Assembly (NCBI GenBank): GCA_900316595.1
Contig: ONDN01000041.1
Location: 1 to 5,529 of the forward strand
DNA from: an uncultured Mycoplasmataceae bacterium
GTDB lineage: Bacteria; Bacillota_I; Bacilli_A; Mycoplasmatales; Mycoplasmoidaceae
DNA length: 5,529 nt
Reading direction: 5' to 3'
The translations under genes and the position numbers were made by a program. Below the pieces are notes generated by a model, which saw nothing but the letters and a program-made list of their open reading frames with translations, was not told where the DNA came from and did not search any database. This document shows positions 1-5,529 of the stretch, in pieces (position 1 is the stretch's first letter; the number at the start of each line of letters is the position of its first letter).

Positions 1-688
1 CGGTGAATCATTAAGTAAAAATAATGAAATAATTTCAAAAATTCAGATTAGTTCCATTATTAATCAAATAAAAATTCTTCGAAAAAAGTATTCAATTGGA
101 ATAGTTGTAGGTGGAGGTAACATTTTAAGAGGAGCTAATGTTAACAATAATTTATTATCAAGGTCATCAGCAGATATTATGGGAATGTTGGCTACAATTA
201 TTAATTCAATTGCCTTACGCGATGGTTTGGAAGCAAATGGAATTAATACTTCTGTATATTCATTAATTACAATGCCAACTATTGCCAAAACATATAATAT
301 TAATTCTGTTAAACACGATTTAAATGAAGGTAATGTTGTAATTTTTGCAGGTGGTACTGGCAACCCATATTTTTCAACAGATTCTGGGGTAGCATTGCGA
401 GCATTAGAATTAGATGCAACATTTATTTTAGTTGCAAAAAACAATATTGATGGTATTTATGATTCTGATCCAAAAATTAATAAGAAAGCAAAAAGATATT
501 CATCTATTTCATATGATAAAATTATTCAAAATAATTTAAAAGCCATTGATACAACAGCTGCTACTTTGTTAAAGGATAGTAAAATTAAAATCATTGTTTT
601 TAATGCGAATAGAAAGAATGGTTTTATTGATGCAATAGAAAATAAAATTCCAACAACAATCGTTTCTAAATCATTGAAGGACAAATAA
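1..688 (+). CDS. pyrH: UMP kinase (uridylate kinase), 5' end missing
   Basis: Phosphorylates UMP to UDP with ATP in the cytoplasm, the entry to UTP and CTP synthesis; bacterial PyrH is a hexamer of the amino-acid-kinase fold. The frame begins at base 2 with GESL, the end of the N-terminal LSGE nucleotide-binding motif, so only about 10-15 residues are cut off by the window edge; 228 residues are visible against about 240 for the family. Other hallmarks follow in the right order: VVGGGNILRG (phosphate-binding glycine loop), ADIMGMLATIINSIALRD, FAGGTGNPYFSTDSGVALRA (ATP and UMP binding) and NIDGIYDSDPK. No in-frame TGA occurs. It is the first gene seen of a packed plus-strand operon, with frr starting 2 nt after its TAA. 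In most bacteria rpsB and tsf lie upstream, but that region is outside the window. Identity is seen directly from the motifs. Confidence 0.96.
   Translation, partial: GESLSKNNEIISKIQISSIINQIKILRKKYSIGIVVGGGNILRGANVNNNLLSRSSADIMGMLATIINSIALRDGLEANGINTSVYSLITMPTIAKTYNINSVKHDLNEGNVVIFAGGTGNPYFSTDSGVALRALELDATFILVAKNNIDGIYDSDPKINKKAKRYSSISYDKIIQNNLKAIDTTAATLLKDSKIKIIVFNANRKNGFIDAIENKIPTTIVSKSLKDK
677..681 (+). promoter_or_regulatory. Ribosome binding site of frr, inside the end of pyrH
   Basis: AAGGA at the last codons of pyrH lies 9 nt before the ATG at 691, normal Shine-Dalgarno spacing. It supports that ATG as the frr start rather than the downstream ATG at 838. It is the clearest Shine-Dalgarno site in the window; the starts of cdsA and dxr have no comparable motif and probably rely on coupling to the gene before them. 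Confidence 0.6.
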
Positions 689-690
689 TT

Positions 691-1242
691 ATGGAATGAT
701 CAGTATACCAAAAAGAATTTGAAACTAAAGCAAACAATGTAGTTAACTGGCTTAATTCTGAGTACAATTTAATTCGTTCAGGAAGAGTTAGTATTTCAGT
801 ATTTGATAAAGTTTTTGTATTAGCCTATGGTGAAGAAATGAAACTTAATCAAGTTGCCAATCTTCAGGTTGTTAACGCTACTCAAGTATTAATTAAACCT
901 TATGACCGTAGTCTTATTCAAGAAATTTTGAAAGGTATAGCTAAAGCTAATTTATCTATTAATCCTATTACTAATCCTGATTCTATAAGAATTAATTTTC
1001 CTACACAAACAGAAGAAAATCGGAAAGAGAATGTTAAAAAAGCAAAACAAATTTTAGAACAAGCTAAAATTAAAATCCGTGATATTAGAAAAGATGTTCA
1101 ATTAGCTTATAAAAAACTTGATAATGTTAGCGAAGATTTAATTCATTATTTTGAGGATGAATTAAATTCAATAACAAAAAAATATAATTCACAACTCGAA
1201 AACCTTTTTAGTGTTAAAGAAAAAGAATTAATGACTATTTAA
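691..1242 (+). CDS. frr: Ribosome recycling factor (RRF)
   Basis: Splits post-termination ribosomes together with EF-G so that subunits can be reused; it is a cytoplasmic tRNA-shaped protein. The 183 residues match the family length (E. coli 185). Visible signatures: LIRSGRVS (residues 28-35), the YGEEMKLNQVANL region, LIKPYDRSLI, SIRINFPTQTEENRKE, and the helical IKIRDIRKD segment. In that segment R130 and R133 correspond to the conserved arginines of the usual RNxRR motif, while the second position is Asp instead of Asn and the last Arg is Lys. The start at 691 was chosen because the conserved N-terminal helix begins there and AAGGA lies 9 nt upstream. Codon 3 is TGA, read as Trp; read with the standard code, the first 49 codons would be lost and the protein would appear to start at 838. 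W20 is encoded by TGG. It sits 2 nt after pyrH and 1 nt before cdsA. Confidence 0.96.
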
Positions 1243-1243
1243 G

Positions 1244-2377
1244 ATGAAAAATCAAATTACAGGTAATATTACAAATAGCATAAGTGAAAAAGATTCTAAA
1301 AAAATAAACTTTTTAACACGAACTAAATCTTCTGTATTTATTACTTTGTATTTTTTATTATTGGTTCTTCTAGCATTTTTTAGTGATCCACAACCCCAAT
1401 TTATACCTGCATTATCAGTAAATAAATTGTATCCATTCATTTTTTATGTTGTATTTTTTCTTAGTACAATTTGACTTAATTACTTTATTGCTAAAGAAAT
1501 AAATAATTGTTTTATTAGATATAGAAGGACAAAGAATGATATTTGATTATTTTCCTTATTATTATTTTTTGAAATAGTAACAATTTGAATATTTCCTGCT
1601 GTAGCTTATGGACTTGTTGATAACATTAGTCTCGTTTGAGCACAGTTGATTTTTGTTTGTTCAATATTAATATCATTATTACTTATTTCGATATGTGCAA
1701 TTATTTATTTTAAATCTAATGGAATAATCGTTACAAAATCATATTTATTAGGTTTGTTAATCATTGTTTTGATTTATCTAACATTTGTTGCTGTAAATTA
1801 TTTGATCTTGACCAAATCATGGTTTGTACTTGTAATATTGGTATTTATTTCAAGTGTTAATGATGTGTTTGCTTATCTAGGTGGTATGATTTATGGAAAA
1901 CATAAAATGGTGCCACAATTAAGTCCTAAGAAAACGTGAGAAGGCTTTTTAACAGGAACGATTGTTACATCAATTATATCTATTGCACTAATTTTAACAA
2001 TGTATTTCACAAACAATCTTTCTTCAAATATAAACTATAGTTTTATTGGTTCATTTGTTGGATGGCAATGGTTTAATTCAATGTCGTCAAATGCCTTAAC
2101 CCAGGAACATTGGTATTGATTAGTTATATTATGCATAACTTGTATAACTGTTACTGTAATATCAGTTTTTGGTGATTTATTATTTAGTTATTTTAAAAGA
2201 ATAAATCAGATTAAGGACTATAGTAATTTTATACCAGGACATGGTGGTATTCTAGATAGAATTGATTCAGTCTCACTATCAAGCACTATTTATTTTGTTG
2301 TATCAATAATTGTTTGCTTAAGTTTTAATGGATTTTCGTCAGATTCATTTTTACTAACTCAATTTAGAATTATCTAA
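1244..2377 (+). CDS. cdsA: Phosphatidate cytidylyltransferase (CDP-diacylglycerol synthase)
   Basis: Integral membrane enzyme that joins CTP and phosphatidic acid to give CDP-diacylglycerol, precursor of phosphatidylglycerol and cardiolipin. The protein of 377 residues has many hydrophobic stretches (the first about residues 30-46), consistent with a multi-pass protein. Two diagnostic regions are present: residues 206-234, including NDVFAYLGG, YGKHK and SPKKTWEG; and the C-terminal CTP-transferase signature at residues 315-341, with S315, K318-R319, K324-D325, P331, H333-G-G and D338-R-I-D341 all in place. Six in-frame TGA codons (1472, 1544, 1586, 1637, 1937, 2117) are read as Trp; the one at 1937 gives the Trp of the conserved KKTWEG. 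TGG is also used. The ATG follows the frr stop after one base (TAAgATG) and no good Shine-Dalgarno is visible, so translation is probably coupled. Its TAA overlaps the dxr ATG. The N-terminal 25 or so residues are polar and not recognisable. The usual neighbour uppS is absent upstream. Confidence 0.96.
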
Positions 2378-3444
2378 TGACAAAAATTGTTATTTTTGGT
2401 GCTACAGGAAGCATTGGAACTTCTGCTTTAAAAATTATTAAAAACAACAAAGATTTTGAGCTTGTAGGTATTGGTTATTTTACCAATAAGCAAAGAGCTA
2501 AAAAAATTGCAAGAGAATTTAATATTAGCAATATTTTACAAGGCAATAATGCAAATAAAATTGATAATTTTTTAAAAACAGTTAAACCAGATCTAGTTTT
2601 AAATGCTGTTAGTGGCTCAGCTGGAGTTATATTTAGTTATATAACAATAAAAAATAAAAAAACTTTGATTTTAGCTAATAAAGAAACTTTAGTCTGTTGT
2701 GGAAAACAAATAATGTCTCTTGCCAAACAAAAACATGTAAAGATATATCCTATAGATTCTGAGCATTCAGCAGTATATACACTTCTTAAACATAAGACTA
2801 ATAATAAAAAAATTAAAGAAATTATTATTACTGCATCAGGAGGACCGTTTTATAACTATAAATACAAAGAGTTACTAAAGATAAAATATAGTCAGGCTAT
2901 TCACAACCCTAATTGGGTCATGGGTGAAAAAGTTAGTGTTGATTCATCCACAATGTTGAATAAATCATTTGAAATCATTGAAGCTTATTGATTATTTCCT
3001 CATAAAAAAATAATAGCTTTATTACAACCTAGCTCAAAAGTCCATGCATTAATAAAGTATATAGATAATTCAGTAGATGCATATATATCAAAAAGTGATA
3101 TGTGCATACCAATTAAGAATGCAATATATCAATACAAAATAAATGATAAAAAGCATATTTTTCATTTTGAAAATATTAAGAACATCAAATATGAATTAAA
3201 AGAAATAAATAATAAATATTTAAAAGGTTATTCATATGCAAAATTAATGTTAAACAATATTAATACTTCTTTACCAGCTATTATCAACATCGCTGATGAA
3301 AAAGCAATTAAATTATTTAAGTGCAATAAAATTTCTTTTTTAGATATTTACAAATATATTGATGGATTTATTAAAAAGCATAAGAATGTTAAATTTAAAT
3401 CAATTTTAGAGTTTTTAAATTTTTATAACAAGTTTGCTAGCTAA
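2377..3444 (+). CDS. dxr: 1-deoxy-D-xylulose 5-phosphate reductoisomerase
   Basis: Also called IspC. Converts DXP to 2-C-methyl-D-erythritol 4-phosphate with NADPH and a divalent metal, the committed step of the non-mevalonate isoprenoid pathway. Visible parts: Rossmann NADPH site GATGSIG (residues 8-14), LANKETLV (99-106), metal-binding PIDSEH (D127, E129, H130), ITASGGPF (151-158), the active-site flap around NPNWVMGEK (177-185), and VDSSTMLNKSFE with the third metal ligand E199. The C-terminal helical part keeps PAIINIADEKAI. Length is 355, shorter than the usual 380-400. Three conserved spots differ: the flap reads HNPNW where HPNW is expected, QPSS replaces HPQS at 217-220, and SDMC replaces PDMR at 240-243. 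One TGA at 2989 encodes W205 of the usual WLF. The ATG overlaps the cdsA stop (TAATG). The frame is intact and metal ligands are kept, so I infer an active enzyme, though the C-terminal half is divergent. Confidence 0.93.
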
Positions 3445-3455
3445 TTTATTAGCTA
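3438..3455. terminator. Small palindrome between convergent dxr and cls, possible weak bidirectional terminator
   Basis: TAGCTAA at 3438-3444 and TTAGCTA at 3449-3455 form a perfect 7-bp inverted repeat with a 4-nt loop. The left arm contains the dxr stop TAA and the right arm the reverse complement of the cls stop TAG. The stem has only two G-C pairs and no T-run follows on either strand, so terminator function is weakly supported; it may simply reflect the constraint of two adjacent stop codons. Confidence 0.35.
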
Positions 3456-5009
3456 AATTAATGGATATGCTAATCTTAAAAAGAAGTTAATACATTTATC
3501 TTTTTTACCAAATACTTGATTTAAATTATTTAGAGTAATTTCTTTTGAATTCAATAAATCATCATGAAATACTTTCTTTACCTTATTATTAAATTCTTTA
3601 TTGTAAATTAACACCATAGCCTCAAAATTAATTCAAAGAGATCGGTAATCAATGTTACTGCTTCCTATATATGAAATGTTATCATCAACAATAATATATT
3701 TTGAATGGATAAAACCATTATATTCATAAACTTTACATTTTCCTTTAAGTAAAGTTTGATAATATGAACGGTTTACATTTAGTGCCAATCTTGAAAATTC
3801 CTTTAATCCAGGAACAATAATTTTGACATCAACACCACTTAATGCTGAATAGTTAAGAGCATCGATTATTTTTGTACTAGGGCATAAATAAGGAATAGCA
3901 ATGTAAATTGATTTTTTTGCTTTAAAAATAAGACTAATAATAGTTTGTTCAATAGTTTTTTCTTTTAATTCAGGACTGCTATGTGTTAATTGCATTAAAA
4001 TTTTATCATTACCTTTATGAATATTATTTTGTTCATATATCTTGATAAATGTTTTAGTTCACTTAATCTTTTTCTTTTTATTCATTTTTTTTGCTAAAGA
4101 TGTTCAAATCTTAAAGAAGTCAACTAGTAGACTATTACAAATTTCACCACTAATAACGAAATTTAAATCTCTAAAAGTATTACATTTTTTATTCATCATG
4201 ATGTATTCATCAGAATAATTACTACCACCAAATATTGCTCTTTGGTTATCAACAATTAAAGCCTTAGTGTGCAAACGATAATTAGTTGTGCCCTTAAAGA
4301 TATAGAGCCCAGGGGTATTGAATATGCCAACATTAATACCAACTTTAGTCATTGGCTTTATGAGGTCCATTTTTAATTTTTTTCTAGGAAGTCAATCATA
4401 TAAAACAAATATTTCTACGCCCTCTTTTCGCTTTTTTAGTAATTCAGTTATTATAATTCTTGCAGTAACCGAGTCTCTAAATATATATGTTTCTAAAACA
4501 ATTAATCTTTTTGCAGATCTAATGAGACTAATAGTTTCTTTTAAAAAATTAATGTTGTCATCAATAATTTTTATTGAATTGTTAATGTAAATGGGTGATT
4601 TTAAAACACTATAGTTGTATGCAAATATATTACTTATCTCACAATTGCTTTTTAAAAACGATTCTGTAAAATTATATTTGGAAAGTTCAGTATAAGTATA
4701 AGATCCATTAATATATTGTCTCCATTTTTTTATGTAGAAATGGCTTAATCCGAATCAGACATAAAATAATGTTCCTAATAGTGGGAAAATAACAACAACA
4801 ATCAATCAACAAAGTTTTATTTCTAGTTTTTGATTATTATTAAAAATAAAAACACCAGTAAAAAATTGAACTACTAATGTCATTATTAATATTGACAATA
4901 CTGTTCAAAATTCATTGCAAAAATAAACAAATATAAAAATTAAACTACTAATAACTATAAGATAAAGAAGAGCTACAAAACCAATAAAAGTACCACGAAA
5001 TTTATTCAT
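3453..5009 (-). CDS. cls: Cardiolipin synthase, phospholipase D family
   Basis: Membrane enzyme that condenses two phosphatidylglycerol molecules to cardiolipin and glycerol. The 518-residue frame starts at the ATG complementary to 5007-5009, after an in-frame TAG at 5031-5033, and ends at TAG (3453-3455). Three hydrophobic segments lie at about residues 8-30, 34-56 and 66-87; the third ends in FPLLGTLFYVWFG, like the conserved membrane anchor of bacterial Cls. Both catalytic HKD motifs are intact: H247-x-K249-x4-D254 followed by GGSN, and H435-x-K437-x4-D442 followed by GSSN and the typical DYRSLWINFE. The C-terminus FLRLAYPLI resembles the conserved Cls ending. Seven TGA codons are read as Trp (residues 35, 68, 85, 206, 302, 317, 459), so under the standard code the gene would look like fragments. 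It uses the CdsA pathway product, though it is transcribed separately and against that operon, converging on dxr with 8 nt between stops. A strong Shine-Dalgarno is not visible. Confidence 0.95.
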
Positions 5010-5076
5010 ATTCTTAAAAAACCAATATATCTATATTGTTCTTTGTTATAATATAATAACATAAATTAAGTTAATT
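5010..5076. promoter_or_regulatory. Divergent intergenic spacer between cls and rpmE
   Basis: These 67 nt separate two genes transcribed away from each other, so promoters for both should lie here or just inside the genes. The plus-strand -10 box is listed separately. For cls the best minus-strand candidate is TATATT (complement of 5024-5029), about 15 nt before the ATG, which leaves almost no leader. It is a guess in such A+T-rich DNA. No operator-like palindrome stands out. Confidence 0.4.
5044..5057 (+). promoter_or_regulatory. Probable promoter -10 region of rpmE
   Basis: Two overlapping perfect TATAAT boxes (5047-5052 and 5052-5057); the first is preceded by TGT, making an extended -10 element (TGnTATAAT). 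No convincing -35 hexamer lies 17 nt upstream, which is common in mycoplasmas. The implied start of transcription would be about 10-20 nt before the rpmE ATG. Confidence 0.55.
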
Positions 5077-5379
5077 ATGAAGAAGTCAATTCAACCAAAA
5101 TTACATGAAGTTACATTTAAATGTGCATCTTGTGGTTCTGAATATGTTGTAGAATCAACATTGAAACAAGATTTAGTTTCAATTGATGTTTGTTCTAATT
5201 GCCATCCATTTTACAAAGGCGGAAGTAGTTCACAAAAAGTTAAAGGACGTGCTGAAAAACTTTCTTCTAAATTTAATACAGGCAAGAATAATTTAAGCAA
5301 GAAAACAACTAAATCTTCTAGCAAGAAAACAACTAAGAGATCTAATAAAGTTATTAATTCTTTAGATGAATTAAAATAA
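5077..5379 (+). CDS. rpmE: 50S ribosomal protein L31, zinc-binding type, with basic tail
   Basis: Component of the large ribosomal subunit, near the bridge to the small subunit. The N-terminal half is classic L31: MKKSIQPKLHEVTFKCASCG, then VCSNCHPFYKGG. The two CxxC pairs (C16, C19 and C39, C42) mark the zinc-containing form. The conserved HPFYxG is followed by SSSQKVKGRAEKLSSKF, typical of longer L31 proteins. At 100 residues it is longer than E. coli L31 (70) because of a Lys/Ser/Thr-rich tail from about residue 70. That tail contains two SKKTTK units encoded by a 17-nt exact repeat with 24-nt period. No TGA is used. It starts a plus-strand unit with its own promoter, and prfA follows 65 nt after the stop; rpmE next to prfA is a common arrangement in Gram-positive relatives. 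No clear Shine-Dalgarno precedes the ATG. Confidence 0.95.
   Translation: MKKSIQPKLHEVTFKCASCGSEYVVESTLKQDLVSIDVCSNCHPFYKGGSSSQKVKGRAEKLSSKFNTGKNNLSKKTTKSSSKKTTKRSNKVINSLDELK
5296..5336 (+). repeat. Two-copy direct repeat inside rpmE tail
   Basis: A 17-nt sequence, AGCAAGAAAACAACTAA, occurs exactly at 5296-5312 and 5320-5336, a period of 24 nt (8 codons). It encodes SKKTTK twice in frame and looks like a small internal duplication that lengthened the basic tail of L31. A copy-number change here would stay in frame. Confidence 0.85.
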
Positions 5380-5387
5380 ATAAAGTT

Positions 5388-5422
5388 TAAAGGCAATTTA
5401 TCTATCTAAGTAATTGCCTTTA
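5388..5422. terminator. Hairpin between rpmE and prfA, probable intrinsic terminator
   Basis: TAAAGGCAATT (5388-5398) pairs perfectly with AATTGCCTTTA (5412-5422), an 11-bp stem with a 13-nt loop, beginning 8 nt after the rpmE stop. The right arm supplies three T residues, but the sequence after it is A/T mixed rather than a clean T-run, so termination may be partial. The reverse strand reads TTTAAACTTTATTT after the stem. Its position just after rpmE favours a terminator or attenuator before prfA over chance. Confidence 0.6.
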
Positions 5423-5444
5423 CTTATATATAAAGTACTAGATA

Positions 5445-5529
5445 ATGGAATACGATAAGAATTTATATAGTTCACTAGAAGCAATAAAAGAAAAATATGA
5501 ATCTCTTTCAAAAAAGCTTGAAGATCCTA
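5445..5529 (+). CDS. prfA: Peptide chain release factor 1, N-terminal fragment
   Basis: RF1 recognises UAA and UAG and triggers peptide release; it is essential here because organisms that read UGA as Trp lack RF2. Only 28 codons are visible before the window ends. They read MEYDKNLYSSLEAIKEKYES and then LSKKLEDP, matching the start of RF1, where a short leader is followed by a helix of the type LExxxxRYExLxxxLxDP. ATG 5445 is the first possible start after an in-frame TAG at 5439-5441. Position downstream of rpmE agrees with the usual rpmE-prfA order. The assignment rests on a short helical stretch plus context; the GGQ catalytic motif and anticodon-like loop lie outside the window. RF2 has a related N-terminus, but the genetic code argues against it. 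Confidence 0.8.
   Translation, partial: MEYDKNLYSSLEAIKEKYESLSKKLEDP

Noticed and set aside
64..444. Minus-strand open frame of 126 codons opposite pyrH
   Set aside because: It lies wholly antisense to the clearly conserved UMP kinase motifs and shows no recognisable domain; A+T-rich code-4 DNA gives such frames by chance.
1252..1440. Minus-strand frame of 62 codons opposite the start of cdsA
   Set aside because: It overlaps the cdsA N-terminus, has no recognisable motif and no supporting start signal.
1472..2119. cdsA as a pseudogene broken by multiple TGA stops
   Set aside because: Every interruption is TGA in one unbroken frame, often at conserved Trp sites, with no frameshift; this is code 4 reading, not decay.
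3633..4370. Two separate phospholipase D-like genes, each with one HKD motif
   Set aside because: The pieces are in one frame joined through TGA (Trp) codons and together match the full two-HKD cardiolipin synthase with its N-terminal membrane anchor.
4318..4590. Plus-strand open frame of 90 codons inside cls
   Set aside because: It is antisense to the cls region just upstream of and overlapping the first HKD domain, which is a continuous conserved protein; no family is recognised for the plus-strand product.
5211..5396. Minus-strand Leu-rich frame opposite the rpmE tail
   Set aside because: It is the complement of Lys/Ser codons in the L31 tail; leucine richness is what reversed AAG and AAA-type codons produce.
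1..5529. A novel defence, mobile or secondary-metabolite system
   Set aside because: All coding space is taken by seven recognisable housekeeping genes, and the remaining gaps are under 70 nt; nothing is left to hold such a system.

Overview
The window comes from a wall-less, very A+T-rich bacterium of the class Mollicutes that reads UGA as tryptophan (genetic code 4). Four of the seven genes (frr, cdsA, dxr, cls) are only continuous when in-frame TGA codons are read as Trp; I count 15 such codons (1, 6, 1 and 7), several at conserved Trp positions. A dxr gene, for the non-mevalonate isoprenoid pathway, is uncommon among mycoplasmas. From general knowledge it suggests a relative of Mycoplasma penetrans, M. 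iowae or M. gallisepticum, or a spiroplasma. The species cannot be fixed from this sequence.

Layout: bases 1-3444 are a tightly packed plus-strand operon: pyrH (UMP kinase, 5' end outside the window), frr (ribosome recycling factor), cdsA (CDP-diacylglycerol synthase) and dxr (DXP reductoisomerase). The junctions are 2 nt, 1 nt and a 1-nt overlap, so translation is probably coupled. This is the widespread bacterial order pyrH-frr-uppS-cdsA-dxr with uppS missing. Bases 3453-5009 carry cls (cardiolipin synthase) on the minus strand, convergent with dxr; the two stop codons lie in the two arms of one small palindrome. A 67-nt divergent spacer then leads to plus-strand rpmE (ribosomal protein L31, zinc-binding form with a Lys/Ser/Thr-rich tail). 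A hairpin follows, and then the first 28 codons of prfA (release factor 1), which runs off the right edge.

How the genes fit together: frr, rpmE and prfA serve translation and ribosome recycling. pyrH makes UDP for pyrimidine nucleotides. cdsA makes the CDP-diacylglycerol used for phosphatidylglycerol, which cls condenses to cardiolipin, so both ends of the acidic phospholipid branch are present. dxr commits carbon to isoprenoid precursors, which in a cell without a wall are probably needed mainly for tRNA modification or a few lipids.

Non-coding DNA is minimal: no gap exceeds about 70 nt, and I see no tRNA, rRNA, CRISPR array, insertion sequence or phage gene. I found no evidence of an undescribed system. 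The points most worth a second look are unusual residues in the DXR active-site region, the loss of uppS from a conserved operon, and the palindrome shared by two convergent genes.
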